A stretch of DNA of 18,695 bases from JAOAHC01 sp964593045 (GTDB lineage: Bacteria > Bacillota > Clostridia > TANB77 > CAG-465). The position numbers and the translations under genes were made by a program. The DNA lies in NCBI GenBank assembly GCA_964593045.1, contig CAZQJQ010000024.1:1-18695 (forward strand), given 5' to 3'. Shown piece after piece: positions 1-5,754 of the stretch. How positions within the stretch are numbered: the stretch's first letter is position 1; each line of letters starts with the position of its first letter. The notes below the pieces were generated by a model that searched no databases, was not told where the DNA came from, and worked only from the letters and a program-made list of their open reading frames with translations.

Positions 1-25
1 TATTTTCCCGCAAATGTTTGAAAAT

Positions 26-46
26 TTTTAGGACATTTTCCTAAAA
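26..46. terminator. Palindromic hairpin, possible weak terminator
   Basis: TTTTAGGA (26-33) and TCCTAAAA (39-46) form a perfect 8-bp stem around a 5-nt loop. On the minus strand it lies downstream of the kinase gene. If the mobile element at 55-1265 is removed, it would sit about 40 bp beyond the thyX stop codon, so it may be the original thyX terminator. The following tract on the minus strand is only ATTTTC, so termination would be weak. Part of this sequence recurs inverted at 18675-18692. Confidence 0.4.
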
Positions 47-54
47 TATTGACA
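47..54 (+). repeat. Left target-site duplication TATTGACA
   Basis: TATTGACA here is repeated exactly in direct orientation at 1266-1273. Each copy abuts the outside of an inverted TTAGGGTGT end. An 8-bp target duplication is what the ISL3 transposon family usually makes. The sequence resembles a -35 box, but no -10 box lies at a workable distance. Confidence 0.7.
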
Positions 55-57
55 GTA

Positions 58-66
58 TTAGGGTGT
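58..66 (+). repeat. Left end motif TTAGGGTGT (copy A)
   Basis: This is the first of three copies of TTAGGGTGT within 1.3 kb. It is inverted relative to copy C (1256-1264), with which it shares the next base (TTAGGGTGTA) and an A-run at about the same distance. The motif is rich in G for this AT-rich sequence, so three close copies are unlikely by chance. Confidence 0.6.
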
Positions 67-96
67 ATAAAAGTAAAAAACTGTGAAAATATAGTT

Positions 97-669
97 TTAG
101 CCTAGTATCTTTTTTATTTTTTCCTTTAAAGCATCTTCGCCAGTATCATTAGAAATATTGAATACTTTTATGTTTTTGTATTTTTTTTGTATTTCTTTTG
201 CCATTTCTAAATATACGTTCTGTTGCTTTATACTGCTTTCTACTTTGTACTTGGCATATTCAGGACCACCTTTTCCATCTCTATCTAATCTTTTGCAAAA
301 AAGTGATGTATCCTTTAAATATAACGTGATGTAATAAATATCAAAATTCATGTCGTTTAACATTTGAACTAATTCATTATATGTTTCTGTAAATGAATAT
401 TCTTTAAAACCAAGTCTACAATAATTTTCTTCAGTAAAAAAAGTTCTGTCAAAAACAAGGTTTATGCTCATGTTTTCTAATTTTTTTATATAATCTAGTA
501 AATTAAAATACATTTTTTTTGCTTTTTCAAGGCCTGCTAGACTACTATCAGAGGTTCCGCTTAGTCGATATAGATTTGTATGAGGCATATAGTAACGAAT
601 AAAATCTGATGCCGTTGTTTTACCTGCTCCTTGAGCTCCTTCGATTATTACAATTTTTGAGTTTGTCAT
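97..669 (-). CDS. P-loop nucleotide kinase-like protein (thymidylate kinase superfamily)
   Basis: A 190-residue cytosolic protein. Walker A is GAQGAGKT (residues 11-18). It is followed by a DR pair (74-75) at the position of the substrate-binding DR/E motif of thymidylate and deoxynucleoside kinases, and by an Arg/Asp-rich lid-like segment RLDRDGKG (127-134). Length and layout fit nucleoside monophosphate kinases, which move phosphate from ATP to a (d)NMP, but the sequence departs from housekeeping Tmk, so the substrate is uncertain. The start is preceded by GGAGGTAA at good spacing. The gene lies inside the mobile element at 55-1265, runs opposite to the transposase remnant and is intact, so it looks like a passenger gene still under selection or recently acquired. 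The neighbouring thyX product makes dTMP, a tempting but unproven link. A preferred reading is a phage- or transposon-type dNMP kinase. A non-nucleotide P-loop kinase is possible. Confidence 0.65.
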   Translation of the reverse strand: MTNSKIVIIEGAQGAGKTTASDFIRYYMPHTNLYRLSGTSDSSLAGLEKAKKMYFNLLDYIKKLENMSINLVFDRTFFTEENYCRLGFKEYSFTETYNELVQMLNDMNFDIYYITLYLKDTSLFCKRLDRDGKGGPEYAKYKVESSIKQQNVYLEMAKEIQKKYKNIKVFNISNDTGEDALKEKIKKILG

Positions 670-705
670 AAAATTACCTCCATTATATAGGCTCTATAAT
701 AAATA

Positions 706-714
706 TTAGGGTGT
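706..714 (+). repeat. Internal end motif TTAGGGTGT (copy B)
   Basis: This is the second copy of the element end, in the same orientation as copy A. It lies between the kinase gene and the transposase remnant. With copy C (1256-1264, inverted) it would bound a transposase-only unit of about 560 bp. No matching direct repeat is seen next to it, unlike the outer A/C pair. Confidence 0.5.
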
Positions 715-822
715 GAAAATACACTTTAATATTATTTTTTGTAAAAAAAGTTGCAATAAACCATTTTTACCTTAAAATAATATTAATAAAAAAATAATAG
801 AAAGGTTTAAAAGGTGATTTAA

Positions 823-1105
823 TTGCATAATAATGATATCATTAAATTATTAGATATTCAAGAGAGTTTTGTAAAAAGATTGAAAAAGTTAAAAATTCTA
901 TATATATTTATATAGAAACTAATCCTTCTTCCTATATCTGTCCTAATTGCAATTCTTCTACATATTCAAATGAATGGTACTACTACATATTTAATATTAA
1001 AGAAAAGAAGGTAATAATAACTTAATTAAAGTTCTTAAAAGGGCTTCTTATGGCTTTAGGAACTTTAATAATTTTAGAAATAGAATTTTAATAGTAGCTG
1101 GATAA
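823..1105 (+). pseudogene. ISL3-family transposase remnant (internal deletion and frameshifts)
   Basis: Three pieces in different frames resemble an ISL3-family DDE transposase. The first starts at a TTG (823) behind AAGGTGAT and reads LHNNDIIKLLDIQES, the usual N-terminal opening; it stops at 913-915. A shifted frame from 912 gives the N-terminal zinc finger half (ETNPSSYICPNCNSSTYS, with a CxxC). A third frame from 1016 gives the family's typical C-terminal end, NNLIKVLKRASYGFRNFNN followed by FRNRIL, stopping at 1103-1105. Nearly the whole catalytic core, about 300 residues in an intact protein, is missing. The ISL3 assignment rests on recalled family motifs at both ends, which fit well. 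It sits inside the element at 55-1265. Confidence 0.75.
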
Positions 1106-1128
1106 TACTATTTTATATAACTGTCTCT

Positions 1129-1149
1129 ACTCCAAACCTAATTTGGAGT
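1129..1149. other. Hairpin downstream of transposase remnant
   Basis: ACTCCAAA (1129-1136) and TTTGGAGT (1142-1149) form a perfect 8-bp stem with a 5-nt loop, shortly after the transposase stop codon. A second, imperfect stem (ACTGAAAGTATT, 1198-1209, with AATACTTCCAGT, 1214-1225) follows before the right end. Neither has a T-run, so terminator function is doubtful. They may be subterminal structures of the element. Confidence 0.5.
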
Positions 1150-1255
1150 TGTTAGTATGTCCAAAATACTATGATTTTTATATTTTAGGCAGAAAAAACT
1201 GAAAGTATTAAAAAATACTTCCAGTCTTACTAACTATAATCGTTTTTTGAAATTT

Positions 1256-1264
1256 ACACCCTAA
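1256..1264 (-). repeat. Right end motif TTAGGGTGT (copy C, inverted)
   Basis: ACACCCTAA on the plus strand is the inverted partner of copies A and B. It lies only 17 bp from the last base of thyX, so the element is inserted just behind that gene without interrupting it. Confidence 0.6.
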
Positions 1265-1265
1265 C

Positions 1266-1273
1266 TATTGACA
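1266..1273 (+). repeat. Right target-site duplication TATTGACA
   Basis: Exact direct repeat of 47-54, abutting the outer edge of copy C of the end motif. Confidence 0.7.
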
Positions 1274-1281
1274 AATAGCCA

Positions 1282-2463
1282 TTATATATGCCTTTTAAAT
1301 TGTTGTGAACCTAAAAAACATTTTCTACTACAAAAAGCAGAGTTATATTTACATTTTGCAGTTGCTCCATTGGTCTCATCATAGAGGATGTTTCCGTACT
1401 CTGAGTTTTGTATAAAATTATCAATATCTTGTTGAGTATGTCTCATAATTTCAAGTTGTGCTTGACCACAGCATCTTTCCCTTGCTTTCAAAAGAAGAGT
1501 ATCTAAATTTCCTGTTTGGAGAACATCAATAAGCATACCTTGAGGGAAAACATTTTGCACTTTTTTCGAGTCTTCTAACCACTCTGATATATCTTCTTTT
1601 TTTGTAAGAATTTCAGGCACATAAAATTCAAATTTATTTGGAATTAAAATTGTAGAGTGCTCACTTCTATGTCTTTGATTTTGTGCAAAACATGCAAATG
1701 AATATTTATGTTTTGTTTGGTATGTATATGACCAAATGTCCCTAGAATTAAAGTAGTCTTTTTTTCCAAAGATTGAAAGTACTCTGTTTTTTCCTTTTGG
1801 TATAAGATTTTCAACTATATATGGTGAAAGTAAATTTACAAAATCTTTTAAATAGGGAATGAGTAATTTGTTAAACTGGGTATCTTCAGCATTTTTAATA
1901 TAGCCTTCAATCATATATGCAATATAATTTAACTGCCTTAATGAAACTGAATATCCCATTGATGTGGAAGGAGTAAATATAGATACAAAATATCTTGCAT
2001 TTTCTTGTGCTAGTTTTTCTATTCTTGCATATGATTTATCACCTTTTTCTTCATCAAAAAGCTCGGGATAATTTTCTTTTATAATAGGTTTTAATTTTTC
2101 AAACCATTTAAAATAAAGGGCTTGTTGCTCTCCCGGTAATTCTTTGAATTTTGTATATCTTGCAGATTTTTCAGAAGTCGAGTAATCCTTTTCGTTGTTT
2201 AAAATCATTGCTAAAATTTTGGGAATACTTTCGAATTCAAATGTAAGCTTTACGTGATCAAATACACTATGGTGCCCAGATGTAAGTACTTGATTAAGTC
2301 TTCTTTTAGTCTTTTCCATAGATTCTCTGGATATTGTGTCAAAGGAATCTTCCATATAGCAGATGCCTGCCATTTTTGCACAAAACTGTAATGCTTCTTC
2401 CAATGAAAACTCATTCGATGTGCTTTCTCTTTCTCTTGTCCATGCGATAAGATTTACTTTCAT
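1282..2463 (-). CDS. thyX: Long FAD-dependent thymidylate synthase ThyX-like protein
   Basis: A 393-residue protein, against about 220-250 for ordinary ThyX, which makes dTMP from dUMP with FAD, NADPH and methylene-tetrahydrofolate. Two ThyX-like halves are visible. The first has the HHSVFDHVKLTFEF segment (64-77) matching the HxSxxEH region and a conserved S-x-R-Y (100-103), but the signature RHR is replaced by NEK (90-92). The second half contains an intact RHRSEHS (264-270). The C-terminus is cysteine-rich (C331, C332, C371, C378, C382) and could bind metal. Start choice: ATG at 2463 has AAGGAGTG eight bases upstream, whereas an ATG at 2496 would add 11 residues without such a site. It follows the glycosyltransferase gene by 57 bp and is probably cotranscribed. 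I recall similar long ThyX proteins in Clostridia; whether both halves contribute to an active site is inference. Confidence 0.8.
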   Translation of the reverse strand: MKVNLIAWTRERESTSNEFSLEEALQFCAKMAGICYMEDSFDTISRESMEKTKRRLNQVLTSGHHSVFDHVKLTFEFESIPKILAMILNNEKDYSTSEKSARYTKFKELPGEQQALYFKWFEKLKPIIKENYPELFDEEKGDKSYARIEKLAQENARYFVSIFTPSTSMGYSVSLRQLNYIAYMIEGYIKNAEDTQFNKLLIPYLKDFVNLLSPYIVENLIPKGKNRVLSIFGKKDYFNSRDIWSYTYQTKHKYSFACFAQNQRHRSEHSTILIPNKFEFYVPEILTKKEDISEWLEDSKKVQNVFPQGMLIDVLQTGNLDTLLLKARERCCGQAQLEIMRHTQQDIDNFIQNSEYGNILYDETNGATAKCKYNSAFCSRKCFLGSQQFKRHI

Positions 2464-2520
2464 GATAATTACACTCCTTAAAATATTTTGGCACAATTAT
2501 ATCATAATACAATTTAATTG

Positions 2521-3243
2521 TCAATTTACATTTTCTTTAACATTTTCTGCTTCCTCTTTTGTTATGTAGTTATATGTTACCATGGCATCTAATACATAAT
2601 TTTGTCTTTCCTCGGCAAGTGTTGAATTGGAACTAAGGGCATAAGCACTAGGAGCATTTGGAATACCAACCAATAAAGTTTGTTCATATAGAGTAAGTTC
2701 AGAAGGTAATTTATTAAAGTATCCTTTAGAAGCTTGTCCAATCCCAGTAAGTCCATCTCCGAAATATATAACATTTAAATAGTACTCTAAAATATCATCT
2801 TTTGAATAATTTTTTTCTAAATCTATTGCAACAAAAACTTCTGCTATTTTTCTTTCAAACTTTCTCTCTTGTGAAAAATACATATTTTTTGCTAATTGCT
2901 GAGTTATAGTGCTTCCACCTTCTTTTAGAGAAAGAGTAGATATATCAGTTATAACAGCTCTTCCTATAGATATTACATCTATTGCACCATGCTCATAGAA
3001 TCTATGGTCTTCTGTTGCAACAGTTGCCTTTTTATATGTATCAGGAATATCTTCTTTTGATGTATAATATGATGAACTTTTAATTTGTGTAATCTTTTGC
3101 TCTATAGAAACACTATCTACTGCATTTTTATACATAATATATCCGCTTATTATTATATATAAAACGATGGCCGTTACAATTATTAATATGAAGTTAAAAA
3201 TTTTTAATAGAAAACTTTTGCTTTTTTTCTTTTTCTTTTTCAT
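2521..3243 (-). CDS. Monofunctional peptidoglycan glycosyltransferase (GT51)
   Basis: A 240-residue membrane-anchored enzyme that polymerises lipid II into glycan strands on the outer face of the membrane. A basic N-terminus (K-rich, 2-9) precedes one transmembrane helix (about 12-37). The GT51 motifs follow in order: ATEDHRFYEHG (76-86, catalytic Glu78), GGSTITQQLAKN (109-120), the KIAEVFVAIDLE helix (132-143, second catalytic Glu135) and the EYYLN segment (153-157). No transpeptidase domain follows, and the length fits MtgA/Mgt-type enzymes rather than truncated class A PBPs, although a PBP fragment cannot be fully excluded. Start ATG has AGAGG upstream. It is first in a two-gene minus-strand unit with thyX, driven by the promoter at 3267-3295. 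Confidence 0.9.
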   Translation of the reverse strand: MKKKKKKSKSFLLKIFNFILIIVTAIVLYIIISGYIMYKNAVDSVSIEQKITQIKSSSYYTSKEDIPDTYKKATVATEDHRFYEHGAIDVISIGRAVITDISTLSLKEGGSTITQQLAKNMYFSQERKFERKIAEVFVAIDLEKNYSKDDILEYYLNVIYFGDGLTGIGQASKGYFNKLPSELTLYEQTLLVGIPNAPSAYALSSNSTLAEERQNYVLDAMVTYNYITKEEAENVKENVN

Positions 3244-3266
3244 ATATAACCTCTTTCTACAATAAT

Positions 3267-3295
3267 ATTATACAATATAGTATTGAAAATGACAA
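3267..3295 (-). promoter_or_regulatory. Sigma-A-type promoter for glycosyltransferase-thyX unit
   Basis: On the minus strand, TTGTCA (3290-3295) and TATAAT (3267-3272) are separated by 17 bp. It lies 24 bp upstream of the glycosyltransferase start codon. The divergent S10 operon promoter begins about 145 bp further right. Confidence 0.75.
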
Positions 3296-3439
3296 ATGTT
3301 TTAAGTAATATTATTTGTTTTTCTATTATTTTTCTATCCATTATATACAACGATAAAATCTTTTAATAGATAACAATGTTACAATTGTGTTACAGATGCC
3401 ATAAATTTGCTTGTTTTTTAACTTTTTTTATATTTTTGC

Positions 3440-3468
3440 TTGCTTTTTTTTATTTCATCAGTTATAAT
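3440..3468 (+). promoter_or_regulatory. Probable sigma-A promoter of the S10-spc operon
   Basis: TTGCTT (3440-3445), a 17-bp spacer and TATAAT (3463-3468) lie in a T-rich tract. Transcription would start near 3475, leaving an untranslated leader of about 210 nt before rpsJ. The perfect -10 and ideal spacing suit a heavily expressed operon. The -35 is less ideal. Confidence 0.65.
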
Positions 3469-3474
3469 AAATGT

Positions 3475-3685
3475 ATTGATTTGCGTTGAAGTGAAATGTG
3501 GCTACCCACAGAGGTAGGGAACTTTCATGGAGCATGTCTGATTTTAAATCGGGCGGCAAGTATTGATACTATATATTTGCCAAGTTTTATAAGTAAAATT
3601 TGGTTTTAATATGTGTCATATATGAAACACACGGAATAGTGTAGAACTTGTTGTACCAAAATATTATAGAAAAGGAGTGTTTTAT
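3475..3685 (+). promoter_or_regulatory. Structured 5' leader of the S10 operon, possible attenuator
   Basis: The leader contains several overlapping stems. TGTGG/CCACA (3497-3501/3506-3510) competes with CTACC/GGTAG (3502-3506/3513-3517) inside an outer GTGAAA/TTTCAT pairing (3491-3496/3523-3528). GGCAA/TTGCC (3555-3559/3577-3581) overlaps a longer hairpin, CCAAGTTTTA/TAAAATTTGG (3580-3589/3594-3603), which is followed by TTTTAATAT. The last hairpin could act as a weak terminator, with the preceding stem as its alternative. In E. coli the S10 leader controls the operon through L4. No recognised Firmicutes leader family could be matched by eye. The ribosome binding site AAAGGAG (3671-3677) ends the leader. 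Confidence 0.5.
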
Positions 3686-4003
3686 ATGGCAAAAACTCAA
3701 GCTAAAAAAATGAGAATAAGATTAAAAGCTTATGATCACGTTGTTTTAGAACAAACAGCAGCTAAGATAGTTGAAGTAGCAAGAAATACTGGTTCAGTTG
3801 TATCAGGACCAATTCCACTACCAACTGAAAAAGAAATTGTCACAATTCTTCGTTCTCCACACAAACACAAAGATTCAAGAGAACAATTTGAGATGAGAAC
3901 TCATAAAAGAGTTATTGATGTTTTAGCACCAAACCAAGCAACCGTTGACGCATTAATGTCAATTGATATGCCTGCTGGAGTAGACATCGAAGTTAAAATT
4001 TAA
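3686..4003 (+). CDS. rpsJ: Small ribosomal subunit protein S10
   Basis: A 105-residue S10 (uS10), part of the 30S head and, as NusE, a partner of NusB in antitermination. It has the family opening KMRIRLKAYDH and the conserved segment GPIPLPTEK followed by IVTILRSPHKHKDSREQFE. Start choice: the ATG at 3686 gives the standard N-terminus MAKTQAKK and sits nine bases after AAAGGAG. An in-frame GTG at 3677 overlaps the ribosome binding site and is rejected. It is the first gene of the operon. The fusA and tuf genes that often precede rpsJ are not present here; instead the divergent glycosyltransferase gene lies upstream. Confidence 0.97.
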   Translation: MAKTQAKKMRIRLKAYDHVVLEQTAAKIVEVARNTGSVVSGPIPLPTEKEIVTILRSPHKHKDSREQFEMRTHKRVIDVLAPNQATVDALMSIDMPAGVDIEVKI

Positions 4004-4006
4004 GTA

Positions 4007-4086
4007 GTGAACTTTTAAAGTCTTAACTGTTATCCTGTAAAAGGCAATAACAAACCCTTAAGTTAAGAACTTATTTTAAAGTTTAC
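4007..4086 (+). promoter_or_regulatory. Nested stem-loop RNA between rpsJ and rplC
   Basis: Three stacked stems fill the 107-bp gap. The outer is GTGAACTTT/AAAGTTTAC (4007-4015/4078-4086, one G-U), the middle TCTTAAC/GTTAAGA (4021-4027/4062-4068), and the inner TGTTAT/ATAACA (4028-4033/4047-4052), extended by CCT/AGG (4034-4036/4042-4044). The rplC ribosome binding site (GGGAGG, 4098-4103) follows the outer stem directly. There is no T-run, so it is not an ordinary terminator. Its place just before rplC-rplD suggests translational feedback or an RNA processing site, but this is inference. Confidence 0.55.
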
Positions 4087-4110
4087 TCATGGTAAAAGGG
4101 AGGAAATAAC

Positions 4111-4737
4111 ATGGTAAAAGAAATTTACGGTAAAAAACTGGGAATGACACAGATATTTTCTGAAGAAGGTAAAGCAATACCTGTAACTGTTATAGAAGCA
4201 AAACCTTGTACAGTAGTAGCTAAAAAAACTGCTGATAAAGAAGGGTATAATGCTATAGTAGTTAGCTTTGGAGAAATAAAAGAAAAAAATGCAAATAAAC
4301 CTTTAAAAGGAATATTTTTAAAAGCAGGAGTACCTGTTCAAAAATATCTAAAAGAAATAAAAGTAGATAATTTAGATGAATATGAAGTAGGGTCTAAATT
4401 AGATGTTACAGCTTTTGAAAGCGGTGACAGAGTAGATGTAAAAGGAACTTCAAAGGGTAAAGGATTCCAAGGATCAATAAAAAGACATAATGCTTCAAGA
4501 GGGCCTATGTCACATGGTTCTATGTATCATAGAAGACCAGGTTCTATGGGAGCACACTCAGATCCAGGTAGAGTATTTAAGGGGAAAAAATTACCAGGAC
4601 ATATGGGAAGTGAAGTTTCAACAGTATTAAATTTAGATATTGTTAAAGTAGACACTGATAAAAATGTTATATTAGTAAAAGGTTCAGTACCTGGACCTAA
4701 AAATTCAGTAGTTAAAGTAAAGAAAAGTGTAAAATAG
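4111..4737 (+). CDS. rplC: Large ribosomal subunit protein L3
   Basis: A 208-residue uL3, a primary assembly protein of the 50S subunit whose central loop reaches toward the peptidyl transferase centre. It shows the N-terminal KKLGMTQIF, the loop GTSKGKGFQG (112-121) and HRRPGSMG (140-147), all family hallmarks. The length is normal. GGGAGG stands seven bases before the ATG. It follows the structured spacer after rpsJ and is separated from rplD by 21 bp, so rplC and rplD are tightly coupled. Confidence 0.97.
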   Translation: MVKEIYGKKLGMTQIFSEEGKAIPVTVIEAKPCTVVAKKTADKEGYNAIVVSFGEIKEKNANKPLKGIFLKAGVPVQKYLKEIKVDNLDEYEVGSKLDVTAFESGDRVDVKGTSKGKGFQGSIKRHNASRGPMSHGSMYHRRPGSMGAHSDPGRVFKGKKLPGHMGSEVSTVLNLDIVKVDTDKNVILVKGSVPGPKNSVVKVKKSVK

Positions 4738-4758
4738 GAAAAGAGAGGAGGATACATA

Positions 4759-5379
4759 ATGCTTAAAGTAGACGTTTTAAATATAGAAGGTAAAAAAGTT
4801 TCAGATTTAGAGTTAAACGAAAACGTTTTTGGTATAGAAGTTAACGAAGTAGTTGTTCATGCAGCTTTAGTTAATTATCTAGCTAATCAAAGACAAGGAA
4901 CTCAATCTACAAAAACTAGAGCTGAAGTTCGTGGTGGCGGTAAAAAACCATGGAAACAAAAAGGAACTGGTAGAGCAAGACAAGGTAGTATAAGAGCTCC
5001 ACAGTGGATAAAAGGTGGTATTGCACTTGGCCCAAAACCAAGATCATATAAATATGCAATAAACAAAAAACAAAGACAGCTTGCTATAAAATCAATACTT
5101 ACTTCTAAATTACAAGAAGGTAATTTAATAGTTCTTGATAAATTAGAACTTCCAGAAGTTAAAACAAAAAATATGGTTAAAGTTATAAATACTTTAAATG
5201 CAAATAAAGCTTTATTTGTATTAAGTGAGAAAAATTTAAATGTTCAAGCATCTGCAAGAAATATAGAAAATGTTAAAACAGCTTTAGTAAATACAATAAA
5301 TGTATTTGATTTACTAAAATATACAAAACTAGTTTTAACACAAGACACAGTTAAAAAATTAGAGGAGGTGTACGCATAA
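4759..5379 (+). CDS. rplD: Large ribosomal subunit protein L4
   Basis: A 206-residue uL4, which binds 23S rRNA domain I and lines the peptide exit tunnel. The long conserved loop (about 45-95) with RGGGKKPWKQKGTGRARQGS is intact; macrolide-resistance changes in other bacteria fall in this loop and none is evident here. In E. coli this protein also represses its own operon, which makes the leaders at 3475-3685 and 4007-4086 worth comparing. Its stop codon overlaps the rplW start by one base (TAATG), indicating translational coupling. Confidence 0.97.
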   Translation: MLKVDVLNIEGKKVSDLELNENVFGIEVNEVVVHAALVNYLANQRQGTQSTKTRAEVRGGGKKPWKQKGTGRARQGSIRAPQWIKGGIALGPKPRSYKYAINKKQRQLAIKSILTSKLQEGNLIVLDKLELPEVKTKNMVKVINTLNANKALFVLSEKNLNVQASARNIENVKTALVNTINVFDLLKYTKLVLTQDTVKKLEEVYA

Positions 5380-5741
5380 TGAGATACGCAGAAGACATTA
5401 TCGTAAGACCTATAATAACAGAGAAAAGTTATGCAAATCAAGCTCAAGGTAAATATACTTTTGAAGTTGCAGTTAGTGCAACAAAAGTTGACATAAAAAA
5501 AGCGGTAGAAGAACTTTTTAATGTTAGGGTTAAGAAAGTAAACACATTAAGATATGATGGCAAAAGCAAAAGAGTAGGAGTACACCAAGGTAAAACAAAA
5601 GCATGGAAAAAAGCTATAGTTACTATTGATATAAATCCAAGCGATGTAAAATACTTAACAAAAGGTGGAAAAGAAGTTAAAATAAATAATAAGTACAAAA
5701 CTGAAATTGAAGAAATTAATTCAGCACTTGGAACTAACTAG
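5379..5741 (+). CDS. rplW: Large ribosomal subunit protein L23, C-terminally extended
   Basis: A 120-residue uL23, located at the tunnel exit where it docks trigger factor and SRP. The core matches the family (DIIVRPIITEKS near the start, then FEVAVSATKVDIKKAVEELF and VNTLRYDGK). Bacterial L23 is commonly about 95-100 residues. Here a lysine-rich tail of about 20 residues (after IDINPSDVKYL) is added at the C-terminus, close to where nascent-chain factors bind. The ribosome binding site GAGGAGG lies inside the end of rplD. Confidence 0.96.
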   Translation: MRYAEDIIVRPIITEKSYANQAQGKYTFEVAVSATKVDIKKAVEELFNVRVKKVNTLRYDGKSKRVGVHQGKTKAWKKAIVTIDINPSDVKYLTKGGKEVKINNKYKTEIEEINSALGTN

Positions 5742-5754
5742 GAGGTAATGAAAA

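Larger units (their letters stand above)
55..1265. mobile_element. Decayed ISL3-like element with a kinase passenger gene
   Basis: The outer boundaries are a left end reading GTATTAGGGTGTA (55-67) and a right end that on the minus strand reads GTTAGGGTGTAAA (1253-1265). Perfect 8-bp direct repeats lie immediately outside both. Inside are an intact P-loop kinase gene on the minus strand (97-669), a third end-like motif (706-714, same orientation as the left end) and a broken ISL3-family transposase on the plus strand (823-1105). ISL3-family elements usually make 8-bp duplications, and some are known to carry passenger genes. The arrangement suggests a transposase unit (706 to 1265) that moved together with flanking DNA by using a second end at 58. 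The ends differ from the commonest ISL3 termini (GGCTCTT-like), so the family call rests on the transposase fragments. The element can no longer move by itself. Confidence 0.65.

Noticed and set aside
49..71. TTGACA followed by TATAAA, looking like a plus-strand promoter
   Set aside because: The spacer is only 11 bp, no gene follows on that strand, and the TTGACA is explained as part of the 8-bp direct repeat.
1129..1225. Two hairpins as intrinsic terminators of the transposase
   Set aside because: Neither is followed by a T-run; they are recorded only as structures inside the element.
2464..2496. Eleven extra N-terminal residues for ThyX from an upstream ATG
   Set aside because: The strong AAGGAGTG lies between the two ATGs and fits the inner one; the extra residues do not resemble ThyX.
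3475..3685. A known riboswitch in the S10 leader
   Set aside because: No conserved core of a riboswitch class I know could be matched, so only the visible stems are reported.
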